Assembly: GCA_030628245.1 (NCBI GenBank) | Contig: DAOVRI010000086.1 | Location: 1 to 6,941, forward strand | DNA length: 6,941 nt | Direction: 5' to 3' | Origin: Dehalococcoidales bacterium | GTDB lineage: Bacteria; Chloroflexota; Dehalococcoidia; Dehalococcoidales; RBG-16-60-22 | Part shown: piece by piece, positions 1-5,761 of the stretch | Layout: each line of letters opens with the position of its first letter | Position numbering within the stretch: the first letter of the stretch is position 1 | Position numbers and translations under genes: made by a program | The notes under the pieces: model-generated | The model's input: only the letters and a program-made list of their open reading frames with translations | Database searches by the model: none | What the model was told of the DNA's origin: nothing

Positions 1-266
1 ATCGCCACCGCTTCGCCAATATGAGATTGAATAAATTCCAGATTCTTGTTGATATCCGCTTCCTTGATAAACCAGGGGTGCCAGCCCAGCGCCGGGTAGA
101 CGAATTTTTCGTAAAGACTGGCAAGCTGCAGCACTTTTCGATTTGATTCCAAATCGGAGCCGACGGCTACTATCGCCACCAGTCCGGCCTTTTTAGCATC
201 GGCCAGAACCTGCTCAATATCTTCTATTTCGTCCAGATGGGCGTGGGTGTCAATCAGCTTGTACAT
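1..266 (-). CDS. TatD-family metal-dependent hydrolase, N-terminal part (runs off window)
   Basis: The first 88 residues of a TatD-type TIM-barrel hydrolase are present; the rest lies beyond base 1. The N-terminus reads MYKLIDTHAHLDE. This gives the HxH metal-binding pair (H8, H10) that opens the family's barrel. Residues 60-65, GWHPWF, match the family's conserved 'G.HP' strand (usually GxHPH). Characterised TatD proteins are divalent-metal-dependent DNases or 3'-5' exonucleases acting in the cytoplasm; the substrate here cannot be told from the fragment. The ATG is preceded by AAGGA at short spacing. It starts 11 nt after the stop of the upstream membrane-protein gene, so the two are probably one transcript. 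The family call is firm; a more specific name is not justified because the remaining metal ligands are outside the window. Confidence 0.9.
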   Translation of the reverse strand, partial: MYKLIDTHAHLDEIEDIEQVLADAKKAGLVAIVAVGSDLESNRKVLQLASLYEKFVYPALGWHPWFIKEADINKNLEFIQSHIGEAVA

Positions 267-277
267 AGTCCTTATCG

Positions 278-1021
278 CTAGGCTACTATCGCCGAAGGTT
301 TCTCCTGGAACGGGTGAGTCCTCAGGACCAGTGAATAGAGGAACGGATAGGCCGCTTTCAGGTGCTGGGCATAGTCCAGCCACTCGCTGGTCAGGTGGTC
401 GTACATTCGCTCGATATCAACGGCCAGGTGCTCCAGGTCTTCCTTCGGCAGGTTCTTCAAAGACGGCCGGGCCACAAGCTCCTCGTCGAGGTGGGTAGTC
501 GCCCAGAGCAAATCGGTAAAGCGGTCATGCTCCAGGAGGTTGGGGTTCTCCAGCAGCGTCAGCAGGTACATCCTTTTCCCGGAGAGAAACTTCTTCAACT
601 CCTCAAGGTCAATCCTGTTAATGTCGACACCGGTCTTCAGGTTATAGGCATAAGCGTCGGCCTGCTTAAAATCTTTAACCGTCCAGTCCTTGTTTACGTT
701 CAGGTGGCGGGAAATTTCCTCCCGGTTATCAAAATACTCTATCAGGTCGGCCAGAAGCTTGTTGCCAACCTCGCTGAAAAAGGCCCCGATGACCATATTG
801 AGCTTATAAAGCATGGCCTGCTTTTCACGGCGGGTAAGGATGCGCTCTATTACGATAACGACGATGAACACCTCAAGCGGCAGGAAAGCGAAGTCGCCAA
901 GCAGGTAGATGAAGATATGATGCGGGTCACGGAATATCAGGTAATGGATACCGTAGAACAAGGCGGAAGCCGCCAGGAAAAAGGCGGCGGCAAATATAAA
1001 AATACGATAACCTTTCATCAT
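278..1021 (-). CDS. Hypothetical protein with two N-terminal membrane helices
   Basis: I do not recognise a named family for this 247-residue protein. Two hydrophobic segments are clear, about residues 5-30 (IFIFAAAFFLAASALFYGIHYLIF) and 36-62 (IFIYLLGDFAFLPLEVFIVVIVIERIL). They are separated by a short RDPHH turn and followed by TRREK. The positive-inside pattern predicts a hairpin anchor with both ends in the cytoplasm. Residues 65-247 form a soluble, probably helical domain rich in Leu, Glu, Lys and Asp, with no catalytic motif that I can name. Start: two adjacent ATG codons lie behind a G-rich stretch (GGGGG); the first is used here. It is divergent from the ArsA-like gene across 88 nt, and its stop lies 11 nt before the TatD start. 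A membrane-tethered sensor or adaptor is possible, but nothing in the sequence proves it. Confidence 0.75.
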   Translation of the reverse strand: MMKGYRIFIFAAAFFLAASALFYGIHYLIFRDPHHIFIYLLGDFAFLPLEVFIVVIVIERILTRREKQAMLYKLNMVIGAFFSEVGNKLLADLIEYFDNREEISRHLNVNKDWTVKDFKQADAYAYNLKTGVDINRIDLEELKKFLSGKRMYLLTLLENPNLLEHDRFTDLLWATTHLDEELVARPSLKNLPKEDLEHLAVDIERMYDHLTSEWLDYAQHLKAAYPFLYSLVLRTHPFQEKPSAIVA

Positions 1022-1054
1022 TAGCCCCCGGTTAAAAATACGCCCTGCTTAAAT

Positions 1055-1083
1055 AGTATCATATCCGAAGGCATGATAACCAA
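1055..1083 (-). promoter_or_regulatory. Possible sigma70-type promoter for the membrane protein-tatD operon
   Basis: On the minus strand TTGGTT (1078-1083) and GATACT (1055-1060) are separated by exactly 17 nt. Each matches four of six consensus positions. The expected transcription start, near 1048, would give a leader of about 27 nt carrying the G-rich ribosome-binding stretch. The divergent 88-nt gap must also hold the plus-strand promoter for the ArsA-like gene, for which I see no convincing pair of boxes. Weak but well placed. Confidence 0.3.
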
Positions 1084-1109
1084 GAGACCGGTTGCGCCCG
1101 CTAGCCTGA

Positions 1110-2021
1110 TTGTTGTTCAATAGTAGCGTGAGCAACATCACCATGTTCGCCGGTAAGGGAGGGGTAGGTAAGACGACCTGCTCCGCCGCTACGGCGCTGC
1201 ATTATGCCGACTCGGGGCCGACCCTGGCCATCTCCACCGACGCCACCCCGTCACTAGCGCACATCTTCGAGGCAACCGACAGGCAAAAGCCCGCCCGGGT
1301 CCTGCCGCAGCTCCATATCAGCGAAATCGGCGAGCGTGAAATCAGAGAGATGTGGGACGCGAAATTCGGCCGGGAGGTTTACGAGGTCTTTTCAGCGTTC
1401 GTCGATATTGAATACGAGGACTTCGTGGAATTCATGACATCGGTGCTGCCGGGGCTGGGCGAAGAGTTCATGGTCGATTACATCAGGGAAACGAGCCAGA
1501 AAGGCCTTTACGGAAATATTGTGTGGGACACCGCGCCGCTGGGGCAGACGCTCAGCCTGTTGGAGACGCCCGCACTGCTGGGCAACCACCTCAAAATGGC
1601 GCCGCGCATCTACTCCCGTCTCAAGCTCGGGAGGCGGAGTCGGGAGCCGGTGCTGGATATCCTCAAGCGCTGGGAGGAGCTTTCCGCCGAGAACATGGAT
1701 TTCCTCAGGAATGCAGTTTATTTCACCATGGTTACGATACCGGAGGCTTTAGCGGTAGAGCAGCTTGAGGGTGCTTTCCGTGAGCTGGAAAAGTACGGTC
1801 TTACCGTAAAGCAAATCGTCATTAATAATGTCGTCAAGACCGAGGAATCGGAGTTCTTAATAACAAAAGCCCGGCAGCAACAGACGTACCTGAAACATAT
1901 CCACGAGAAATATTCGAATTTAAAGATAGTGGAACTGCCGATGTTTCCGCAGGAGGTCAAGGGGCTTCAAAGGCTGCGAGAGGTTGAAGAAATACTATTT
2001 CAAGGAGGTATTATAAAATGA
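1110..2021 (+). CDS. ArsA/Get3-family P-loop ATPase, single domain
   Basis: This 303-residue protein carries the ArsA/Get3 signatures in order. There is a deviant Walker A, GKGGVGKTT, at 15-23 with the intradimer-type Lys16. STDATPSL at 42-49 stands in the place of the switch I 'STDPAHSL'. LPGLGEEF at 113-120 stands for the 'PG..E' element. DTAPLGQTLSLLETP at 140-154 stands for the family's 'DTAPTGHT.RLL'. Late VINNVV and PMFPQEVKGLQRLREVEEIL segments are also typical. Known members use ATP as dimers either to energise the ArsB arsenite pump or, in eukaryotic and archaeal relatives, to target tail-anchored membrane proteins. No arsenic genes are nearby and no paired arsenite-binding cysteines are visible, so an arsenic role is not supported. 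Start: TTG at 1110 directly follows an in-frame stop; TTG at 1113 and GTG at 1128 are alternatives, and none has a Shine-Dalgarno sequence. Its stop overlaps the cupin gene start. Confidence 0.85.
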   Translation: MLFNSSVSNITMFAGKGGVGKTTCSAATALHYADSGPTLAISTDATPSLAHIFEATDRQKPARVLPQLHISEIGEREIREMWDAKFGREVYEVFSAFVDIEYEDFVEFMTSVLPGLGEEFMVDYIRETSQKGLYGNIVWDTAPLGQTLSLLETPALLGNHLKMAPRIYSRLKLGRRSREPVLDILKRWEELSAENMDFLRNAVYFTMVTIPEALAVEQLEGAFRELEKYGLTVKQIVINNVVKTEESEFLITKARQQQTYLKHIHEKYSNLKIVELPMFPQEVKGLQRLREVEEILFQGGIIK

Positions 2022-2437
2022 CCGGCACAAAATACGGCAAGTACGTGGTAAGGCATGACCTGAAAATCGGAGGGTTCGGACCCGAGTATATTTACACGGG
2101 CGAAGGCGATTATAATTCCAATTTTACCATCATGTTCCTGCGCATTACCGAGCCCACCCTCATGGAGGACGCCCCGCATTCACACGACTTCGATATGTAC
2201 CTGTATTTCATATCGCTCGACCCGAACGACATGGACGACCTGAATGCAGATATCGAGATTGGCCTGGGCGAAGAGCGTGAAATACATAAAATCACCCATA
2301 CTACCAGCGTTTATATTCCCGCGGGGATGATTCATTGTCCACTTCACTTTAAGAGGGTAGATAAACCCATTTTATTAGTGCATTGCACGCTGGCGTCCAA
2401 ATACGTCAAGGAAGAAAGTAGAATTATCCGGGATTAA
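2018..2437 (+). CDS. Small cupin-fold protein
   Basis: A 139-residue protein with the two halves of a cupin barrel. Motif 1 is PHSHDFDMYLYF (53-64), giving His54, His56 and Asp57 or Asp59 as possible metal ligands. Motif 2 is YIPAGMIHCPLHF (99-111), the 'P.G..H' turn with His106. The usual motif 1 Glu is not obvious, and Asp may replace it. The fold is convincing, but cupins range from dioxygenases and isomerases to pure ligand sensors, and no substrate can be read from the sequence. The ATG overlaps the ArsA-like stop as ATGA and follows a strong AAGGAGG (2002-2008) 9 nt upstream. The two genes therefore form a coupled pair, perhaps working together. The gene ends convergent to rtcB with 35 nt between the two stops. 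Confidence 0.75.
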   Translation: MTGTKYGKYVVRHDLKIGGFGPEYIYTGEGDYNSNFTIMFLRITEPTLMEDAPHSHDFDMYLYFISLDPNDMDDLNADIEIGLGEEREIHKITHTTSVYIPAGMIHCPLHFKRVDKPILLVHCTLASKYVKEESRIIRD

Positions 2438-2440
2438 TAA

Positions 2441-2454
2441 TGCGCAGTTGCGCA
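2441..2454. repeat. Short inverted repeat between convergent genes
   Basis: TGCGCA, GT, TGCGCA lies just after the cupin stop. Each half is itself palindromic, so the pair is both a direct and an inverted repeat. It sits in the 35-nt gap between the convergent cupin and rtcB genes, where a shared terminator could be expected. However, a six-base stem with a two-base loop and no T-run is not a proper intrinsic terminator. Function unknown. Confidence 0.3.
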
Positions 2455-2472
2455 AATGCTCTAATTAAAACT

Positions 2473-3930
2473 TTACCCCTTAACCACCGCAATCGGCCTC
2501 GTACGGGCAACTTTTTTAGAGATTCCGGCGCCGTGGGCTACCCTGACCACGTCCCCGACGTCTTTGTAAGCCTCCGGGGCTTCCTCGGCCAGGCCGGACA
2601 TACTACCCGCCCGGATGGTAATACCGCGGGCCTCCAGCGCCGCTAGCACATCTCTCCCGCTTAGTTGTTTCTTCATCGCGGACCGACTCCGCAGACGGCC
2701 GGCACCGTGGCAGGTGGAGCCGAAGGTCTCTTTCATGGCTTGCTCCGTGCCCACCAGCACGTAAGAGGCACGACCCATGTCCCCCGGGATAAGAATAGGC
2801 TGCCCTATTTTTAAGTACTTCTGCGGTATATCGGGGTGGCCGGCCGGGAAAGCACGGGTGGCGCCCTTGCGGTGGACGCAGAGCTTCTCTTTCTTGCCGC
2901 CTACCTCGTGGTCTTCAATCTTGGCGATATTGTGCGTAACATCATAGATAAGCTGGAGTCCGGCATCGCTTTCGCTCATCCCCATCACCCGGCAGAAGGC
3001 CTCCCTGACCCAGTGGGTGATGCACTGGCGGTTGGCCCAGGCATAGTTGGCGGCGCAGCGCATCGCGCCGAGGTAATTCTTGCCTTCAGGTGAATCTACC
3101 GGGACGCAGGCCAGCTGGCGGTCCGGCACCTCGATGCCGTATTTCGGCATGGCCCTGACCATCTCCTTGATATAGTCGTCGGCAACCTGGTGGCCCAGCC
3201 CGCGCGACCCGCAGTGGACGTAGAGCATTACCTGCCCCACCCGATTCATGCCCATGACTTCAGCGGCCTCCGGCTCGTAAATCTCGTCGACGACGGCGAC
3301 CTCTAAAAAATGATTGCCGGAGCCCAGCGTGCCCAGCTGGGGAATACCGCGCTCCTTCGCCCGCCCGCTGACGCGCTGGGGGTCGGTGCCCTTTATTTCC
3401 CCACTTTCCTCGGTCGTCTCCAGGTCTTCCGGTCGGCCGTACCCCCTCTCCACCGCCCACCGCGACCCTTTTATTAAGACCTCGTCAATCTCGCCGGAAC
3501 GAAGTTTTATTTTACCTTTCGAGCCCAGCCCCGAAGGCACGGCGTAGAAAAGGGCATCGATAAGCTCTTTTATCTTTGGGGTGACCTCTTCCCGCGTCAG
3601 GTTGGTGCGCATGATGCGGACGCCGCAGTTGATATCGAAGCCTACCCCACCCGGCGATACCACGCCGTCGCTGACCCTCATCGCGGCCACGCCGCCGATG
3701 GCAAAGCCGTAGCCCCAGTGGATATCCGGCATGGCCAGGGAGCTACCCACGATACCGGGCAGAAAAGCCACATTAGCCACCTGCTCCGGGGCCTGATCGT
3801 CTATAACCTGCCGAATCATACCTTCGTCGGCGTAGATGAGGCCGGGAACGCGCATGCCCTTTTTGTAGTCCTTCGGGATGCGCCAGCGGAACTCGTCTAC
3901 TTTTTCCAGTTTACCTTCCCACTTCGGCAT
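2473..3930 (-). CDS. rtcB: RNA-splicing ligase RtcB
   Basis: This full-length 485-residue RtcB joins RNA 2',3'-cyclic phosphate (or 3'-phosphate) ends to 5'-OH ends, using GTP and Mn2+, in tRNA splicing or RNA repair. The whole active site is present. FDINCG holds Asp99 and Cys102. GSGNHF gives His207, YVHCGSRGLGH gives His239, and DVTHN gives His333. The guanylylated histidine is His408 in GSTCHGAGR. All of these lie four residues beyond the Pyrococcus horikoshii numbering (Cys98, His203, His234, His329, His404), which argues for an archaeal-type, fully active enzyme. The ATG is 11 nt after the archease stop. Its GGAGGT site (3937-3942) touches the archease stop codon, with 6-nt spacing, suggesting translational coupling. 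No RtcR-type sigma54 activator or rtcA gene is visible, so this is not the E. coli stress-operon layout. Confidence 0.97.
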   Translation of the reverse strand: MPKWEGKLEKVDEFRWRIPKDYKKGMRVPGLIYADEGMIRQVIDDQAPEQVANVAFLPGIVGSSLAMPDIHWGYGFAIGGVAAMRVSDGVVSPGGVGFDINCGVRIMRTNLTREEVTPKIKELIDALFYAVPSGLGSKGKIKLRSGEIDEVLIKGSRWAVERGYGRPEDLETTEESGEIKGTDPQRVSGRAKERGIPQLGTLGSGNHFLEVAVVDEIYEPEAAEVMGMNRVGQVMLYVHCGSRGLGHQVADDYIKEMVRAMPKYGIEVPDRQLACVPVDSPEGKNYLGAMRCAANYAWANRQCITHWVREAFCRVMGMSESDAGLQLIYDVTHNIAKIEDHEVGGKKEKLCVHRKGATRAFPAGHPDIPQKYLKIGQPILIPGDMGRASYVLVGTEQAMKETFGSTCHGAGRLRSRSAMKKQLSGRDVLAALEARGITIRAGSMSGLAEEAPEAYKDVGDVVRVAHGAGISKKVARTRPIAVVKG

Positions 3931-3941
3931 AACCTCACCTC

Positions 3942-4352
3942 CTAGATATCGAAGATAACACGAACCTGATTGTTCTCCCGGTCCACCTCGAGCATATGAT
4001 AGGTGGCCGATTTCACCCCTGTTTTCAGGCGGTGGCGGGAGGAGTCATATTTTTCGCCGTGGCATACCGCCACCAGGCGGGTATCTTCAAATTCCGTGAT
4101 ATCGAATCGACTGAAGAGCAGCGTTTCCACGTCAAAGTAATAGAGGAGGCTGTTCAGCCACTCGAAGAGCAGGCCTTCGATGTCATCAGCGCATACCTCG
4201 ACGCGGCGCGACTCGGCCTCCCCAACGCTATCAAGTTCGGCGATGATGGAGAACATGCCGCCGGCAGCATTGGCGAAGGCTTCCGCCAGGGTCTTGCCGT
4301 AAGCCATCAGGCCGATGTCCGAGGTATGTTCTATAAACTCGAACTTTTTCAT
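3942..4352 (-). CDS. Archease, RtcB activator protein
   Basis: A 136-residue archease, the usual family length. Archease speeds RtcB guanylylation, allows multiple turnover and widens its NTP use. The family N-terminus FEFIEHTSDIGL (4-15) contains Asp12, a known metal-binding position. LLFEWLNSLLYYF spans 61-73, TGVKSATYHMLEV spans 111-123, and the C-terminus VRVIFDI contains Asp135, matching the conserved acidic residue near the family's C-terminus. It is the first gene of a two-gene operon with rtcB, a pairing known in many archaea and some bacteria that makes the functional assignment secure. The ATG has no Shine-Dalgarno sequence and lies only 11 nt from the promoter -10 box, so the transcript is probably leaderless or nearly so. 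Confidence 0.93.
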   Translation of the reverse strand: MKKFEFIEHTSDIGLMAYGKTLAEAFANAAGGMFSIIAELDSVGEAESRRVEVCADDIEGLLFEWLNSLLYYFDVETLLFSRFDITEFEDTRLVAVCHGEKYDSSRHRLKTGVKSATYHMLEVDRENNQVRVIFDI

Positions 4353-4363
4353 CGCAGGCTAAA

Positions 4364-4392
4364 ATATTATATCTCAGCGGGGTGAATGTCAA
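4364..4392 (-). promoter_or_regulatory. Strong sigma70-type promoter for archease-rtcB
   Basis: On the minus strand a perfect -35 box TTGACA (4387-4392) is followed by overlapping -10 choices. TAATAT (4364-4369) gives an ideal 17-nt spacer, and TATAAT (4366-4371) gives 15 nt. The archease ATG begins at 4352, so transcription starting about 7 nt after the -10 box would leave a leader of roughly 5 nt. Confidence 0.75.
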
Positions 4393-4466
4393 GGGGGTTT
4401 TATAATTTTCTACAAAAAGTGAAGGCCTGCAAATAGGACTATGTTGGTGGCCATTCGTGATGAGCG

Positions 4467-4898
4467 CTATCCCCGCGAGGGCAGCGTGACCACCGCTGAG
4501 CCCGTCACCGTTTTTTCGCCCTGCGGGTTCTCCGCCCAGATTTCCACCCGGACGCAGTTCCTGCCGTCCTCGATGTACTTTTTGGTTACCTTGCCGTTGC
4601 AGATGAGGTCCTCGTGGACAAGGTTCATGCCACGGTAGCTGCCGTTCAGCTTCAGCAGCGTTCCCCCCTCGCCGAGCCAGTCGGTAAGCATCTGCCCCAG
4701 GAAAGAAAGCGCCAGCCAGCCGTGAACGATAACGCCCGGCAGGCCGTTAGCCAAGGCAAAATCTTTATCATAGTGTATTTGATAAAAGTCCCCGGAAGCG
4801 CCGGCGTATTTCACCAGCTGCATGGTCGTCGGGTACTTGACCAGCGCCGGAATCTCGCTGCCTGCCTCGATATCTTCGTAGAAAACCTGTTCGGCCAT
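4467..4898 (-). CDS. MaoC-like dehydratase/hydratase, catalytic subunit
   Basis: A 143-residue hot-dog-fold protein of the MaoC/(R)-specific enoyl-CoA hydratase family, which interconverts 3-hydroxyacyl and trans-2-enoyl thioesters. The hydratase 2 motif is seen as ASGDFYQIHYD (34-44), with the catalytic Asp37 and His42 kept. LPGVIVHGWLALSFLG (53-68) matches the following conserved 'PG.I.HG' segment. The usual Asn-Pro of 'GD.NPIH' is replaced by Tyr-Gln, which may alter substrate choice. It starts 10 nt after the FAS1-like gene's stop, behind GGGAGAG. The pair resembles HadAB/HadBC-type heterodimers, in which this subunit carries the active site. Whether the substrate is ACP- or CoA-bound is not visible. 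Confidence 0.88.
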   Translation of the reverse strand: MAEQVFYEDIEAGSEIPALVKYPTTMQLVKYAGASGDFYQIHYDKDFALANGLPGVIVHGWLALSFLGQMLTDWLGEGGTLLKLNGSYRGMNLVHEDLICNGKVTKKYIEDGRNCVRVEIWAENPQGEKTVTGSAVVTLPSRG

Positions 4899-4908
4899 TT
4901 CTCTCCCG

Positions 4909-5334
4909 TTAATACTTGATGTAGGTATTCTTCCCCTTCACCGCCACCTCGCCCCGCTGATTGGTATAGGTGACTTCCGTGAACATGAAGAGCGTCGGGC
5001 CTTCCTTGCCTTCCATCTGGCGCAGTCGGGTGAGCTTCGCCGTGACGGAAATAACATCGCCCACTCTTATCGGGTGAAAATACTCGAGCTCGCTGGCGCC
5101 GTTGAGGAGCCGGGTAAGCGGGGTCCTGACGTTAAAGAGTTTGTGTAAAAGCCCGGCAGGCACGAGGGCGGCGGCGAAGGTGGGGGGAGCTGACTGCTGC
5201 CAGGCGGGATTGGGGTCGTCGACGGCCTCGGCAAACTTCCTGACCATGCCCTTCTCAATCTCGTAGACCTCGGGGCCGAACTCGATGTTGAGCAGGCTTT
5301 TCAACTCTTCACTGACTACCGGTTCATCGCTCAA
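4909..5334 (-). CDS. FAS1-like (MaoC N-terminal type) dehydratase subunit
   Basis: A 141-residue hot-dog-fold protein of the MaoC_dehydrat_N/FAS1-like type. Recognisable parts are the N-terminal YEIEKGMVRKFAEAVDDPNPAW (24-45) and SELEYFHPIRVGDVIS (81-96), followed by strands ending in KGKNTYIKY. The position where a catalytic His would follow 'D.NP' is Trp45, so this half is probably structural and shapes the acyl pocket, as in HadA/HadC-like partners. The catalytic MaoC gene follows immediately, which supports a heterodimer. The start is TTG at 5334, chosen because GGAGG (5343-5347) lies 8 nt upstream and no nearby ATG or GTG fits the frame. Confidence 0.85.
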   Translation of the reverse strand: MSDEPVVSEELKSLLNIEFGPEVYEIEKGMVRKFAEAVDDPNPAWQQSAPPTFAAALVPAGLLHKLFNVRTPLTRLLNGASELEYFHPIRVGDVISVTAKLTRLRQMEGKEGPTLFMFTEVTYTNQRGEVAVKGKNTYIKY

Positions 5335-5342
5335 TGGGGATA

Positions 5343-5347
5343 CCTCC
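5343..5347 (-). promoter_or_regulatory. Ribosome-binding site fixing a TTG start
   Basis: On the minus strand GGAGG precedes the TTG codon at 5334 by 8 nt. This good spacing decides the start of the FAS1-like subunit. Confidence 0.7.
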
Positions 5348-5364
5348 GCTTGTGTCTGCTTCGT

Positions 5365-5394
5365 ATTATAGCCGAAAGGTAAGAGAGTTGACCA
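5365..5394 (-). promoter_or_regulatory. Sigma70-type promoter for the dehydratase pair
   Basis: On the minus strand a perfect -10 TATAAT (5365-5370) lies 18 nt after TGGTCA (5389-5394), which matches four of six -35 positions. Transcription would begin near 5358, giving a leader of about 24 nt that includes the GGAGG site. The -35 box overlaps by two bases the inverted repeat at 5393-5412. Confidence 0.6.
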
Positions 5395-5412
5395 GCCCGG
5401 TTTAACGGGCTG
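5393..5412. terminator. GC-rich hairpin, possible terminator downstream of the AT-rich operon
   Basis: CAGCCCG and CGGGCTG form a perfect 7-bp stem around a six-base loop (GTTTAA). It lies 28 nt past the stop of the 106-aa gene and just upstream of the dehydratase promoter, where a terminator would insulate the two operons. On the minus strand the sequence after the stem is only modestly T-rich. On the plus strand it is followed by ATTTTGGTTTTA, a broken T-run. The hairpin is certain, its direction and strength are not. Confidence 0.45.
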
Positions 5413-5440
5413 TGGATTTTGGTTTTATGAATAAATTACA

Positions 5441-5761
5441 TTACCCATAGAGAAAAAGGTATGATGAGATAACTTTATTTATCAGGGTCATTAACTGATC
5501 AGCCGAAGCATTATCTTCAATTACGTCTATTAGATTGTTAAGTGATTTCAATAACTCTGCTTCAACTAACTTGGCTTCTTCTACAATCACAGGTCTATCA
5601 TCCCAATAATCAGCAATGCCTGAGAATATTTTCTGCATAATAAAAAATGGCACTGGACTATCACTTTCCAGTGCCATATCCTTACAGAGACGTGCCATCT
5701 CGCAGAGGTTATCTACATAGAATCCCTTATCCAGCTTCTCCCGTAACTGCCGAAGGCTCAC
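5441..5761 (-). CDS. Hypothetical 106-residue helical protein
   Basis: I do not recognise this protein. It is short, mostly predicted helical and acidic in the middle, with no signal peptide and no obvious metal or nucleotide motif. Leu/Ile-rich repeats such as EEAKLVEAELLKSLNNLIDVIED (61-83) suggest a helical bundle. The C-terminus (KVISSYLFLYG) is hydrophobic but too short for a confident membrane helix. It starts with GTG at 5761, supported by GGAGG at 5771-5775 with 9-nt spacing. The start lies inside the phosphoribosyltransferase gene, overlapping it by 35 nt in another frame, so expression is probably coupled and the proteins may act together. The base composition is AT-rich like its two upstream neighbours: the stretch 5461-5520 has 20 G+C in 60, against 41 in 60 at 3361-3420 within rtcB. 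Confidence 0.65.
   Translation of the reverse strand: MSLRQLREKLDKGFYVDNLCEMARLCKDMALESDSPVPFFIMQKIFSGIADYWDDRPVIVEEAKLVEAELLKSLNNLIDVIEDNASADQLMTLINKVISSYLFLYG

Noticed and set aside
362..1024. Long open frame (220 codons) on the plus strand opposite the membrane-protein gene
   Set aside because: The opposite-strand frame has clear membrane helices, a start context and operon placement. This one reads as low-complexity shadow sequence with no motif.
1022..1109. A plus-strand promoter for the ArsA-like gene (TAGTAT or TATCAT near 1054-1063)
   Set aside because: The candidate -10 boxes have no acceptable -35 partner at 16-18 nt, so no confident call is possible.
2441..2454. TGCGCA-GT-TGCGCA as an intrinsic terminator between the cupin and rtcB genes
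   Set aside because: The loop would be only two bases and no T-run follows on either strand, so it is listed only as a repeat.
2440..2646. Short plus-strand frame within the 3' end of rtcB
   Set aside because: It is antisense to conserved RtcB sequence, and its protein is Arg/Pro-rich with no recognisable features. Other short frames opposite rtcB, archease and the dehydratase genes were dropped for the same reason.
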